DNA of 64,000 nt from Streptomyces albiflavescens (GTDB lineage: Bacteria > Actinomycetota > Actinomycetes > Streptomycetales > Streptomycetaceae): assembly GCF_014645835.1 (NCBI RefSeq), contig NZ_BMMM01000008.1, positions 1-64,000 of the forward strand. The letters run 5' to 3'. A program made the translations under genes and the position numbers. Below the pieces are notes generated by a model. The model was not told where the DNA came from, did not search any database, and worked only from the letters and a program-made list of their open reading frames with translations. Numbering within the stretch: the stretch's first letter is position 1; each line of letters begins with the position of its first letter. Of the stretch, positions 24,436 through 34,100 are shown piece by piece.

Positions 24436-25461
24436 TCAGGAGGTGAAATCCAGCAGCACCTTGCAGGACGTGCTCCGGTCGGCGGCGAGTGCGAAGGCCG
24501 ACTCCGCGTCCCGGACGGGGAGCACCGCGCTGACGAGGCCGTCGAACGAGGACTCGACCGCGAGCAGCGCGATCGCGTCGTCGAACTCCCCGTCGAAGCG
24601 GAACGCACCCCGCAGCTCGACCTCCCGGCTCACCACCAGGTTCCCCGCGAACGGGCTCTGCCCGGGCGGCAGCATGCCCAGCTGTACGACGACGCCACCG
24701 CGCCGCACAAGGCGGAGGCAGGTGTCGAGGCCCGCGGCGACACCGGACGCCTCGATGGCGACGTCGACCTCGTGGGGCCAGGAGGGATCGGCGGGATCGT
24801 CGGCCCGCACGACCGCGTCCGCGCCGGCCGAGACGGCGTACGACAGAGCCCGCGGCAGCAGATCCGTGACCGTGATCCGCGCGGCGCCCGCGGCCTTCGC
24901 GGCGGCCACCACGAGGCAGCCGATGGGCCCGGCCCCCGTCACCAGCACATGGCGGCCGGCCATGGTCCCGGCCCGGCGCACCGCGTGCAGTGCGACGGAC
25001 AGCGGCTCGGCGAGCGCGGCCCGCCGGAGGTCCAGGCCCGCGGGCAACGCCCGCAACTGACCGGCCGGGACCACGACTTGGGCCGCGAAACCGCCCTGGA
25101 CGTGCGGCGTGCGCGCCGCGCTGCCCAGGTAGCGCGTGTCACGGCACACGTTCGCGCGGCCGTCGGCGCACTCGGGGCAGACCCCGCAGGGCGTCGCCGG
25201 GTGCACGGCAACGGGCGTACCCGGCACCGGACCTGAGGTTCCGGCACCGTACGAGACGACCGTCCCGACGACCTCGTGTCCCAGCACCATCGGCTCCCGC
25301 AGCCGGAAGTCCCCGACCCCGCCGTGCCGCCAGTAGTGCAGATCGGACCCGCACACCCCGCCGTACCGGACGGCGACGAGCGCCTGGCCGGGGCCCGGGG
25401 AGGGCACGGGCAGTTCGTCGACCCGCAGGTCGCCCTGGCCGTGGATCACGCAACCGAGCAT
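24436..25461 (-). CDS. Zinc-dependent L-idonate 5-dehydrogenase-like protein
   Basis: A 341-residue medium-chain zinc dehydrogenase. The catalytic-zinc Cys and motif are in YGGVCGSDLHYW near 39, with GHEVVG near 63. The structural-zinc Cys cluster CGVCPECADGRANVC lies near 93, and the Rossmann motif VTGAGPIGCLVVAAAKAAG near 168. The substrate-side sequence (GGVGDFRLREPMVLGHE) matches L-idonate/sorbitol dehydrogenases. ATG 25461 has AAGGGAG upstream. It is the last gene of the gntK-gntP-SDR operon, 13 bp after the SDR. Together the two dehydrogenases would interconvert L-idonate, 5-ketogluconate and D-gluconate, feeding gluconokinase. The idnD assignment rests on motif reading and context. Confidence 0.85.
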   Translation of the reverse strand: MLGCVIHGQGDLRVDELPVPSPGPGQALVAVRYGGVCGSDLHYWRHGGVGDFRLREPMVLGHEVVGTVVSYGAGTSGPVPGTPVAVHPATPCGVCPECADGRANVCRDTRYLGSAARTPHVQGGFAAQVVVPAGQLRALPAGLDLRRAALAEPLSVALHAVRRAGTMAGRHVLVTGAGPIGCLVVAAAKAAGAARITVTDLLPRALSYAVSAGADAVVRADDPADPSWPHEVDVAIEASGVAAGLDTCLRLVRRGGVVVQLGMLPPGQSPFAGNLVVSREVELRGAFRFDGEFDDAIALLAVESSFDGLVSAVLPVRDAESAFALAADRSTSCKVLLDFTS

Positions 25462-25474
25462 CGCCGACTCCCTT

Positions 25475-26233
25475 TCAGAGCACACTCGTCATGCCGCCGT
25501 CGACGTACAGCACCTGCCCACTGACGAAGTCCGCCGCGGGAGAGGCGAGGAAGAGCGCTCCGCCGACCAGATCGTCGGTACGGCCCCACCGCCCGGCCGG
25601 GGTACGACGGCGCACCCAGGCGCTGAACTCCTCGTCGTCCACCAGGGGTCTGGTGAGCTCGGTCTCGATGTAGCCGGGGCCGAGCCCGTTGACCTGCACG
25701 CCGTGCGGGCCCCAGTCCGCGCACATGCCCTTGGTGAGCATCTTCAGCGCGCCCTTGGTGGCCGCGTAAGGGGCGATGCCCGGGCGGACGACCTCACTCT
25801 GCAGCGAGCAGATGTTGACGATCTTGCCGTGGCCGCGCTCGGTCATCCGCCGCGCGGCCTCGCGGCCGACCAGGAACGCGCTCGTGAGGTTGGTGTTCAG
25901 GATCCGGTGCCAGTCCGCGTCCGTGAACTCCAGGAGCGGGGCGCGCAGTTGCATGCCCGCGTTGTTGACGAGGATGTCGAGCGGGCCCACCCGCTCCTCG
26001 ACGTCGGCTATTCCCGCGGCCACCGAGGGTCCGTCGGTGACATCGAAGACCACTGTGTGGACGTCGCCGGGCAGCTCCGAGGCGGCCTTGGTGAGCCGTT
26101 CGGCGTCGCGCCCGTTGAGGACGACCGTGCAGCCGGCCTCCGCGAGCCCGCGCGCCAGCGCGAGCCCGATACCGCGGCTGGAGCCGGTGACCAGGGCCGT
26201 ACGGCCGCTGATGTCGAAGAGAGGGTGAGCCAT
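25475..26233 (-). CDS. SDR, gluconate 5-dehydrogenase-like (5-keto-D-gluconate reductase)
   Basis: A 252-residue classical SDR. TGSSRGIG lies at residues 16-23, NNAGM near 89, the catalytic Ser in NICSLQSEVV near 141 and YAATKGA near 157, with the C-terminal FVSGQVLYVDGGMTSVL. The AGMQLRAPLLEFTDADW segment is typical of IdnO/Gno enzymes. It lies 22 bp after the gluconate permease and 13 bp before the idonate dehydrogenase, inside a gluconate/idonate operon. It should reduce 5-ketogluconate to gluconate with NAD(P)H. Regulation is presumably by the divergent GntR through the dyad at 28255. Confidence 0.87.
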   Translation of the reverse strand: MAHPLFDISGRTALVTGSSRGIGLALARGLAEAGCTVVLNGRDAERLTKAASELPGDVHTVVFDVTDGPSVAAGIADVEERVGPLDILVNNAGMQLRAPLLEFTDADWHRILNTNLTSAFLVGREAARRMTERGHGKIVNICSLQSEVVRPGIAPYAATKGALKMLTKGMCADWGPHGVQVNGLGPGYIETELTRPLVDDEEFSAWVRRRTPAGRWGRTDDLVGGALFLASPAADFVSGQVLYVDGGMTSVL

Positions 26234-26255
26234 CGTCGTACTCCCGGGAAATCGG

Positions 26256-27653
26256 CTAGATCACGAGCGACAGGAGCAGGATCAGTCCACCGGCCACCAC
26301 CGAGATGATCGTCTCCATGACCGACCACGACTTGATGGTCTGGCCGACGTTCAGACCGAAGTACTCCTTGACCAGCCAGAAGCCGGCGTCGTTCACGTGG
26401 CTGAAGAAGAGCGAGCCCGCGCCGATCGCCAGGACGAGGAGGGAGGCGTGCGCGGTCGACATGTCGGCCGCGAGGGGGGCGACGAGACCGGCCGCCGAGA
26501 TGGTCGCGACGGTCGCCGAACCGGTGGCGAGCCGGATGGCCACCGCGATCAGCCAGGCGAGCAGCAGCGCGGGGATCGACCAGTCCTTGGATATGTCCAG
26601 GATCATCTGGCCCACACCGGAGTCGATCAGGGTCCCCTTGAAGCCGCCGCCCGCGCCGACGATCAGCAGGATGCCCGCGATCGGGGCGAGAGACTTCTCG
26701 ACGGTCGTCGCGAGGCGGTCCTTGGTGAAGCCGGCCGCGCGGCCCAGCGTGAACATACCGACGATCACCGCGGCGAGCAGCGCGATCAGCGGCGAGCCGA
26801 TGATGTCGAAGACGCGCTGCACCATGTGCGTGGGGTCGTCGATGATGATGTCGACCAGGGCCTTGGACAGCATCAGCACGACCGGCAGCAGCATCGTGGT
26901 GAGGGTGGCGCCGAAGCCGGGGCGCTTCGCCAGGTCCTCGGAGGCACGGGTCGGGATCATCCGGTCGGGAGCGGGGACGTCCACCCAGCGGGCCGCGACC
27001 TTCGAGAACAACGGACCGGCGACGATCACCGTCGGGATGGCGACCAGGACACCGAGCGCGAGCGTGATGCCGAGGTTGGCCTTGACCGCGTCGATCGCGA
27101 CCAGCGGACCGGGGTGCGGCGGAATCAGGCCGTGCATCACGGACAGACCGGCCAGCGCCGGGATGCCGATGCGCATCAGGGAGTAGTTGCCGCGCTTGGC
27201 GACCATCAGGACCACCGGGATCAGCAGCACGATGCCGACCTCGAAGAACAGCGGCAGACCGATCACGGAGGCGATCAGCACCATCGCCCACGGCATGGCG
27301 CGCCCGCCCGCCTTGGCGAGGATCGTGTCGACTATCTGGTCGGCGCCGCCGGAGTCGGCGAGCAGCTTGCCGAGGATCGCGCCCAGCGCGATCAGGACAC
27401 CCACACCGGCGACGGTCGAGCCGAGCCCGGTGGTGAAGCTGGTGATGGTCTTGTCGAGCGGTGCCCCGGCGAACGCGCCGAGGGCGAGCGAGCCGATGGT
27501 CAGGGCCAGGAATGCGTGCAGCTTGAACTTGGTGATGAGCAGGACGATGACGGCGATGCCCGCCAGCACGGCGATGCCCAGCTGGGCATGACCCGCCGAG
27601 GTGATCGGCTCGACGGCGTCCGCTGCCAGCATCTCCACGCTGAGTCTGGTCAC
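26256..27653 (-). CDS. Gluconate:H+ symporter, GntP family
   Basis: A 465-residue permease with 12 or more hydrophobic helices. The GntP-family signatures include GVLIALGAILGKLLADSGGADQI near 83, GLPLFFEVGIVLLIPVV near 132, GLIPPHPGPLVAIDA near 174, and the conserved GGGFKGTLIDSGVG near 330 with FFSHVNDAGFWLVKEYFG near 420. It starts at GTG 27653. It lies between gntK and two gluconate/idonate dehydrogenases and should import gluconate or idonate by proton symport. Length and motifs are complete. Confidence 0.93.
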   Translation of the reverse strand: MTRLSVEMLAADAVEPITSAGHAQLGIAVLAGIAVIVLLITKFKLHAFLALTIGSLALGAFAGAPLDKTITSFTTGLGSTVAGVGVLIALGAILGKLLADSGGADQIVDTILAKAGGRAMPWAMVLIASVIGLPLFFEVGIVLLIPVVLMVAKRGNYSLMRIGIPALAGLSVMHGLIPPHPGPLVAIDAVKANLGITLALGVLVAIPTVIVAGPLFSKVAARWVDVPAPDRMIPTRASEDLAKRPGFGATLTTMLLPVVLMLSKALVDIIIDDPTHMVQRVFDIIGSPLIALLAAVIVGMFTLGRAAGFTKDRLATTVEKSLAPIAGILLIVGAGGGFKGTLIDSGVGQMILDISKDWSIPALLLAWLIAVAIRLATGSATVATISAAGLVAPLAADMSTAHASLLVLAIGAGSLFFSHVNDAGFWLVKEYFGLNVGQTIKSWSVMETIISVVAGGLILLLSLVI

Positions 27654-27707
27654 GGTTGATCCCTTGCTTGAGAAAGGTACGAAGGGGGACGGGGGTACGG
27701 CGAAGGG

Positions 27708-28235
27708 TTACTGCGAGGGCTGGGCGAGACCCTGGAGCGCGGCCACGGCCCGCTCGGTGATCTCCCCGGGGTCGCCCGACACGTCCACGGCGACACCCGC
27801 CTCGTCCGCCTCCAGCGGTTGCAAGGTGGCGAATTGGGAGTCCAGGAGCGCCGTGGGCATGAAGTGCCCCTGGCGGTGCGACATCCGATCCTCGATGAGC
27901 TTGCGGTCACCGGTGAGGTGCACGAACACGACTCCGGGTGCCGCTGCCCGCAGCCGGTCCCGGTAACTGCGCTTCAGCGCCGAGCTGCTGACCACTCCGC
28001 CGAGTCCGGCCCGCTCGTGCGCCCAGGCGCCGATGGCGTCCAGCCACGGCCAGCGGTCCTCGTCCGTCAGCGGTGTGCCGGCCGTCATCTTGGCGATGTT
28101 GGCCTGCGGGTGGAAGTCGTCGCCCTCGGCGTACGGAACGCCGAGCCGGGTCGCGAGCAGGGGACCGATGGTGGTCTTGCCGGTTCCTGCCACGCCCATG
28201 ACCACGACGACATGGGGGGTACGCGTCAGCTGCAT
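27708..28235 (-). CDS. gntK: Gluconokinase
   Basis: A 175-residue P-loop kinase. Walker A is GVAGTGKTTIG near residue 14; the gluconate-site motif EGDDFHPQANIAKMTAGTPLTDEDRWPWL follows near 37 (shown here by its characteristic acidic and His residues), then SSALKRSYRD near 85 and HRQGHFMPTALLDSQFATLQ near 120. It phosphorylates D-gluconate to 6-phosphogluconate for the pentose phosphate route. The ATG at 28235 is preferred over an upstream in-frame start at 28277, which would cover the operator. It is the first gene of the minus-strand gluconate operon, divergent from gntR. Confidence 0.94.
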   Translation of the reverse strand: MQLTRTPHVVVVMGVAGTGKTTIGPLLATRLGVPYAEGDDFHPQANIAKMTAGTPLTDEDRWPWLDAIGAWAHERAGLGGVVSSSALKRSYRDRLRAAAPGVVFVHLTGDRKLIEDRMSHRQGHFMPTALLDSQFATLQPLEADEAGVAVDVSGDPGEITERAVAALQGLAQPSQ

Positions 28236-28254
28236 CGTGCTCTCGCTGTCTTCA

Positions 28255-28271
28255 TCGACATCTGATGTCGA
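28255..28271. promoter_or_regulatory. FadR/GntR-type operator between gntK and gntR
   Basis: TCGACATC-T-GATGTCGA is a perfect 8+1+8 palindrome, 20 bp upstream of the gntK start and about 95 bp upstream of gntR. Its core GACATC-N-GATGTC is identical to the dyad upstream of the FCD regulator at 60880, which is a typical odd-length site for FCD-type GntR proteins. It probably mediates gluconate-responsive repression. Confidence 0.8.
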
Positions 28272-28353
28272 CGACACTGAAACTCATTAGGTACGACGAA
28301 TTCAAGAGTCTGTGACATATAAGTCTGACTTTTTGTTCACAGTGAGGGCCTCG

Positions 28354-28359
28354 TACGCT
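28354..28359 (+). promoter_or_regulatory. Leaderless -10 element of gntR
   Basis: TACGCT ends 6 nt before the gntR ATG with no ribosome site between, so transcription probably starts at the A of ATG and the mRNA is leaderless. A weak -35 (tttttg/ttgttc) lies about 17 bp upstream. Confidence 0.55.
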
Positions 28360-28365
28360 GACCCC

Positions 28366-29067
28366 ATGACCACACGGGGCCGGGGGCTGCACGGACATGT
28401 ACTGGAAACCCTCGGGCCGGCGATCGCGGCGGGTGAGTACCCGCCCGGCAGCGTGCTGCGCACGGACGAGCTCGCGCAGCGCTTCGAGGTGTCCCGTTCC
28501 GTGATGCGCGAGGCGGTCCGGGTGCTCGAGTCCATGCACCTCGTCGAGTCCCGTCGCCGCGTCGGCGTGACGGTCCTCGCCAAGTCCGAGTGGAACGTGT
28601 ACGACCCTCAGGTCATCCGCTGGCGGCTGGCCGGCGCCGACCGCCCCCACCAGCTGCGTTCGCTCACCGTGCTGCGCTCCGCCGTCGAGCCGATCGCCGC
28701 GGGCCTGGCCGCCCGGCACGCCACGGCCGAGCAGTGCGCCGAACTCACCGAGTGCGCGCTGGGCATGGTCGCCACGTCACGCGGGCACCAGCTGGAGGCG
28801 TATCTCGTCCACGACGTCGCCTTCCACCGGGTGATTCTCAACGCGTCGGGCAACGAGATGTTCGCCCGTCTCGGTGACGTCGTCGCGGAGGTCCTGGCGG
28901 GCCGTACCCACCACGAGGTCATGTTCGAGGACCCCGACCCCGCCGCCGTCACCCTGCACGTCCAGGTCGCGGAGGCCGTACGGGAAGGCGACGCGGCTCG
29001 GGCCGAGGAGCTCACGCGCGAGATCACGGTCGGCGCGCTCCAGGAGTTGGACATCCTGGCGCCCTAG
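28366..29067 (+). CDS. gntR: FCD-type GntR transcriptional regulator of gluconate use
   Basis: A 233-residue regulator. The winged helix-turn-helix spans residues 1-75 (GHVLETLGPAIAAGEYPPGSV, then TDELAQRFEVSRSVMREAVRVLESMHLV). A C-terminal FCD helical domain follows, with LVHDVAFHRVILNASGNEMF carrying candidate metal/ligand His and Asp residues. It is divergent from gntK and an FCD-type palindrome lies between the two, so it should sense gluconate or 6-phosphogluconate. The start at 28366 fits a leaderless mRNA; the longer frame from 28312 is rejected. The TAG stop (29065-29067) lies inside the left terminal inverted repeat of the adjacent element, so the element supplies the stop. Confidence 0.9.
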   Translation: MTTRGRGLHGHVLETLGPAIAAGEYPPGSVLRTDELAQRFEVSRSVMREAVRVLESMHLVESRRRVGVTVLAKSEWNVYDPQVIRWRLAGADRPHQLRSLTVLRSAVEPIAAGLAARHATAEQCAELTECALGMVATSRGHQLEAYLVHDVAFHRVILNASGNEMFARLGDVVAEVLAGRTHHEVMFEDPDPAAVTLHVQVAEAVREGDAARAEELTREITVGALQELDILAP

Positions 29068-29268
29068 GGGGTTTCTGATGGATCTCCGCGGCGTCGCGAC
29101 GCCCGGCACGCACTCTCGCCGCACCGGACAAAAGCCCTAGTAGCTCCTCCCCCACGCTCGGCTTCGCTCGCGCGGGGGGACCCCCATCGAGGACTTCCGC
29201 CCGGCACGCCGAGAGCACGCACCGAACGCCGCTCCTTCTTCCACGGAGATCCACCAGAAACCCCCTAG
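29064..29268. mobile_element. 205-bp CTAG-ended inverted-repeat (MITE-like) element
   Basis: The 28-bp ends are inverted repeats with two mismatches: ctagggggtttctgatggat plus ctccgcgg at 29064-29091, and the complement of ctagggggtttctggtggat plus ctccgtgg at 29241-29268. The interior has a GC hairpin (tcccccacgctcggcttcg... gggggga, about 29147-29180) and direct copies of cgcccggcacgc at about 29099 and 29198. There is no ORF. The element sits exactly between convergent gntR and the YchJ gene: the left end contains the gntR TAG, and the right end is 5 bp from the YchJ stop. A second copy's right half is at 1-88. It may also act as a bidirectional terminator. Confidence 0.8.
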
Positions 29269-29273
29269 AGGGC

Positions 29274-29648
29274 CTACTCCTGGAAGTCCCCATCCACGTA
29301 CACCCACGCCCCGTCGACCCGCTCGAAGCGGCTGCGCTCGTGGAGAGAGCCGCCACGGTAGGAGGCCCGGAAGGTCACGGTCCCCACGGAGTGGAACGCC
29401 GACCCCTGACTCGTGCCGAGAATCTCCAACCCGGTCCACCGCATCCCGGGGTCGAACTCCACCCGCGCCGGCCGCGTCCGCGGATGCCAGGTCCGCAGCA
29501 GATACCCCTCGTCCTCCTTCACGAAGGCGCAGTACCGCGACCGCATCAGCGCCTCGGCGGTCGCCGCCGCGGCCTCACCGCGGTGGAACCGCCCACAGCA
29601 CTTCGCGTACGGCTCGGAAAGCCCGCAGGGGCAGGAACGACTGGTCAT
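29274..29648 (-). CDS. YchJ family (UPF0225) metal-binding protein
   Basis: A 124-residue protein. The N-terminal Cys motif SCPCGLSEPYAKCCGRFHRGE is SEC-C-like and typical of YchJ, probably binding zinc. The body has the family's ALMRSRYCAFVKEDEGYLLRTWHP near 37 and the C-terminal FERVDGAWVYVDGD strand. An NTF2-like fold is known for the family; its biochemical function is not. ATG 29648 is used; a second ATG 9 bp upstream is an alternative. It starts 15 bp downstream of the M1 peptidase stop, so it may be the third gene of the synthetase-peptidase transcript, ending at the inverted-repeat element. Confidence 0.85.
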   Translation of the reverse strand: MTSRSCPCGLSEPYAKCCGRFHRGEAAAATAEALMRSRYCAFVKEDEGYLLRTWHPRTRPARVEFDPGMRWTGLEILGTSQGSAFHSVGTVTFRASYRGGSLHERSRFERVDGAWVYVDGDFQE

Positions 29649-29662
29649 GGCTGCCATTCTGC

Positions 29663-31132
29663 CTAGGCCGAGTCGGCGTTCGTCGGCGGGTAGGTGGGCC
29701 GGGTGGGAACCGGCGCGGCGAGCGTCGGCAGCGGCGGGAGGGCGGACTCGTACAGCCAGGCCGCGAACACGTCGTCCAGGGGCTCCGCCGCGTAGCGGGC
29801 GGCGTGCGCGGTGAAGGCCGCCGTGGTGACCGCTCCGCCCCGGTGCAGGGTGGCCCAGCCGCGCAGCATGCGGAAGAAGGCGTCGTCGTCCATCGCGCAG
29901 CGCAGCGCGTGCAGGGTGAGCCCGCCGCGCTCGTAGAGCCGGTCGTCGAACATCAGCTTGCGGCCCGGGTCGGCCAGCACCAGGTCCTGCGGCTGCGCGG
30001 ACAGCTTCCGGTGCGCCGCGGCGGCCAGTTGCTGCGCCGGGCGCCCGCCGGACCGCTCCGACCACAGCCACTCCGCGTACTTCGCGAAGCCCTCGTTCAG
30101 CCAGATGTGCCGCCAGTCCGCGATGGAGACGCTGTTGCCGAACCACTGGTGCGCCAGCTCGTGCGCGATCAGCCGCTCCGAACCCCGCGCCCCGTCCACG
30201 TGGTTGGCGCCGAACAGCGACAACCCCTGTGCCTCGACGGGGACATCGAGCTCCTCCTCCGTCACCACCACCGCGTACTCGCCGAACGGATACGGCCCGA
30301 AGAGGTTCTCGAACAGCTCCATCATCGCGGGCTGCCGCGCGAAGTCCCGGGAGAACTCGGAGAGCAGATGCGCGGGCAGATGACCGGACTGCGGCACGCC
30401 ACCGAGACCCGGGTCGCCGAGCAGCACCGTCTGGTGTTTCCCGATCGACAGTCCGACCAGATAGCTGGACGTCGGCGCCGCCTGCTCGTACACCCAGGTG
30501 GTGGTGGAAGCCTTCGTCGTACGCGTCAGCAGCCGGCCGCCCGCCACCACCGAATAGGCGGAGGGCGTGGTGATCGAGATCTGGTACGCGGCCTTGTCGG
30601 CCGGGCGGTCGTTGCACGGGTACCAGGAGGGCGCCCCGGTCGGCTGGCTCGCCACCAGCGCCCCGTCCTCCAGCTCCTCCCAACCGAGACCGCCCCAGGG
30701 ACTGTTGACCGGCTTGGGGTTGCCCGACCAGTGCACCTCGATGGTGAAGGCGGCACCGGCCCGGATCGGCTTCGGCGGGCGTATGCGCAGCCTGCCGCCG
30801 CGGTGCGTGTAGTGCGGCGCCTTGCCGTCGACACGGACCCGGCCGATTCGGAAATCGGCCAGGTTCAGCTGGAATTCGGTGAGCGGCGCCCGGCCGGCAA
30901 TGGCGTTGAGCCGAGCGGTGCCCGAGAGCCGGTTCGGGCCGGGGCGGTAGTCCAGCGCGAGCTCGTACCGGTGCACCCGGTAGCGGGGATCACCGTTGGC
31001 CGGGAAGTACGGGTCCGATCCCACTGTCTGCTGAACGCTCACCGCTGCGACTGCTCCCTGCCCTGTGCTCGTACGACGTGCCGCTGTACCGCCCTTCGTA
31101 TCCGATCCGGTCATGTCTTCTATGAACGCCAT
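29663..31132 (-). CDS. M1 family zinc metallopeptidase coupled to the Pls-like synthetase (Pld-type candidate)
   Basis: A 489-residue M1 (gluzincin) aminopeptidase-like enzyme. The zinc site is complete: HELAHQWFG with H324, E325 and H328, and the third ligand in NEGFA (E347) at the correct 18-residue spacing. Catalytic Tyr is probably in DRLYERGG near 402. The N-terminal beta-sandwich domain covers about residues 45-230. There is no clear signal peptide. The ATG at 31132 lies inside the synthetase gene (13-bp overlap), so the proteins are co-translated. As I recall, Streptomyces albulus carries an M1-type poly-epsilon-lysine-degrading enzyme (PldII) beside its pls gene; this pair fits that pattern and suggests trimming or self-protection. 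Activity on such a polymer is inferred. Confidence 0.88.
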   Translation of the reverse strand: MAFIEDMTGSDTKGGTAARRTSTGQGAVAAVSVQQTVGSDPYFPANGDPRYRVHRYELALDYRPGPNRLSGTARLNAIAGRAPLTEFQLNLADFRIGRVRVDGKAPHYTHRGGRLRIRPPKPIRAGAAFTIEVHWSGNPKPVNSPWGGLGWEELEDGALVASQPTGAPSWYPCNDRPADKAAYQISITTPSAYSVVAGGRLLTRTTKASTTTWVYEQAAPTSSYLVGLSIGKHQTVLLGDPGLGGVPQSGHLPAHLLSEFSRDFARQPAMMELFENLFGPYPFGEYAVVVTEEELDVPVEAQGLSLFGANHVDGARGSERLIAHELAHQWFGNSVSIADWRHIWLNEGFAKYAEWLWSERSGGRPAQQLAAAAHRKLSAQPQDLVLADPGRKLMFDDRLYERGGLTLHALRCAMDDDAFFRMLRGWATLHRGGAVTTAAFTAHAARYAAEPLDDVFAAWLYESALPPLPTLAAPVPTRPTYPPTNADSA

Positions 31133-34100
31133 GCCTCGATCGGGTTGCCCAGCCAGCGGGTGTCGTCGGGAACGGACTCCGCCGCCATCACCAGCGACGC
31201 GGGACCCAGGGTGGAGCGGGCCCCGACGGTGCTGCCGGGCAGGACGATTCCGCCCGGGCCCAGCGTGGCGCCCTCACGGAGGATTACATTATCCGTCCGC
31301 AAGATCCGGTCGTGGAAGAGGTGGGTCTGCAGGACACAGCCCCGGTTCACCGTCGCCGCGTCCTCCAGCGTCACCAGGTCGGTCTCGGGCAGCCAGTAGC
31401 TCTCGACCCAGGTGCCCCGGCCGATGCGGGCGCCGAGCCCGCGCAGCCACGCCGTCATCAGCGGCGTACCGGGCACGGATCCGGCCAGCCACGGCACGGC
31501 GACGACCTCGACGAATGTGTCCGCGAGCTCGTTGCGCCACACGAATCCGCTCCACAGCGGGTGCTCACCGCTCCGGTGCCGGCCCACCAACAGCCACTTC
31601 GCCACGATGGAGACGAGGCACGCGAGCGCGCCCACGGCGAGCAGCACCACCCCGGACAGCGCCCAGGCCCACGCCCCCAGCGCACTCAGCGCGGCCATCG
31701 TCAGCACGGCCAGCGCCGCCGAGCAGAACACCGGCACGATCCGGCACAGCTCCACCAGGCCCCGTGCCCACAGCAGGTGCGCGGGCGGGTCGTACGTCCG
31801 GCTCTGGTCGCCGTCCTGCGTCGAACGCGGCAGCTTCACCGGCGGCAGCCCCAGATACGAACTGCCCTTCTTCGCCTTCTTCGGCGTCGCCGACAGCACG
31901 CCGACCAGACCGCCGTCCGGCACGCTGCGGCCCGGCGCGGTCATCCCGGAGTTGCCGAGGAACGCCCGGCGGCCGATCTCGGCCCGCCCGATCCGCATCC
32001 AGCCGCCACCGAGCTCGTACGGCGCGGTCAGCGTGTCGTCCGCGAGGAAGGCACCCTCACCGACGGTGGTGAGGCTGGGCAGCGCGAGGACGGTGGAGAT
32101 CTCGGCGCCCCGCCCGATCTTCATGCCGAGCAGCCGCAGCCACACCGGGGTGATCAGCCCGGCGTACAGCGGGAACAGCGTCTCCCGGGAGCGGTCCATC
32201 AGCTGGGTGACCGTCCAGGCCTGCCAGCCGATCCGGCTGTGCGTCGGATGCGTGCCCTCACGCAGCCCGAGGCTCAGCAGGCGTACGGCGATCAGAAGCA
32301 GCAGCGCGTACGCGAGCCCGAAGGTGAGCGTCGCCGGCACCAGGGCGACGGCGGCACCGCGCAGGGCCGTGCCGAGCCCGGCGTCCGCGCTCACGAACAC
32401 CCGCGCCACGAGCAGCGCGGCAACGCCCGCCAGCAGGGGCAGTGCGGTCAGGGCGAACCCGGTCGCGCCGTACATCGCCCGCCAGTACGTGCCGCGCTGC
32501 GGCCGCTCCTTGGGCCACGCGCGCTTCGCCTTGCCGAGCTTGACCGCGGGTGCTCCGGCCCAGCGCTGCCCGGTGGGAATGTGTCCGGCCACGGCGGAAC
32601 CGGGGGCCACCTCGGCCCGCTTGCCCACGCGCGCACCGGGGAAGAGCAGGCTGCGGGTGCCGACCACCGCGTGCGCGCCCACCTTCACCGGGCCGATCTC
32701 CAGCCGGTCGCCGTCCAGCCAGTGCCCCGACAGGTCCACTTCGGACTCGACGGCGGCGCCCCGGCCGAGCTTGAGCATGCCGGTCACCGGCGGCAGCGAG
32801 TGCAGGTCCACGTCCGAGCCGACCTTGCCGCCCAGGGCACGGGCGTACCGCTCCAGCCAGGAACCGGTGAGCGAGGTCGCGCCGCTGAACTCGGCGAGCC
32901 GTTCGGCCGTCCAGAGCCGGAGGTGGACGCTTCCACCGCGCGGGTAGCGCCCGGCCTTCACACCCCGCAGGAGCAGGCGCGCCCCGCCCGCCGCGATCGC
33001 GAGCCGCCCCGGCGGACTGAAGAAGACGAGCGCACCGGCGGCGACGAGCCACCACGACGCGCTCGGCGCCCACGGATACGGCCCGAACCAGTGCAGTACG
33101 TTCCCGAGCGCGGCCAGCGCCACGGTCCAGCGCAGCCCGAGCAGCGTGAACAGCGGGATCAGCAGAAGCAGCTGGGTCGCCTTGGTGCGCAGCGGGACCG
33201 GCGCGACGATCCGCTCGGCGCCGTCGTCCTGCGCGGACTTCTCCAGGTGCCGGGCCAGCTTGCGCAGGACGGGCTGCTGGTAGATGTCCAGGACCGCCGC
33301 GCTCGGATACCGGGTGCGCAGCCTGGTCGTGAGCTGGGCGGCGGCCAGGCTGCTGCCGCCGATCGCGAAGAAGTCGTCGGACGCGCCGGCGACAGGGATG
33401 CCGAGCACCTCGCTCCACTGCTCGGCGAGCCAGGCCTCGGTGCCGTAGAGCTGCTCCTTCGTGCCGCCGGTCTCCAGGCCCTCCAATGGCCAGGGCAGCG
33501 CGTTGCGGTCGACCTTGCCGGACGTCCGGGTCGGCAGGTCCTCGACCGGGGCGAGCAACGGGACAAGGGCAGCGGGCAGCTCGGCGCGCAGCTTCTCCAC
33601 GGCGGTGGCCTGGTCCCAGCCGTCCTGGGTGACCACATAGCCGACGAGGAGCTGGTTGCCGCTGCGGGCGGTGCGCACCGCGGCGGCCGCGCCCGCCACT
33701 CCGGGCAGGGCCTGCAGGGCGGCATCCACTTCACCGAGCTCGATCCGGCGCCCGCCGAGCTTGATCTGCTCGTCGGCCCGCCCGAGGAAGATCAGCCCCT
33801 CCGGCTCGGCCTTGACCAGGTCACCGCTGCGGTACGCCCGCTCCCAGCCCAGCGACTCCAGCGGCGCGTACTTCTCCGCGTCCTTCTCGGCGTCGAGATA
33901 CCGGGCGAGCCCGACCCCGCCGATCACGAGCTGGCCGCTGTCGCCCATGGCTACGGGCTCACCGGCCTCGTCGACCACGGCCAGCTCCCAGCCGTTCAGC
34001 GGCAGCCCGATCCGGATCGGCTCCTCGCCGGTCATGAGGGAGGCGCAGGCGACGACGGTGGCTTCGGTGGGCCCGTAGGTGTTCCACACCTCGCGGCCCT

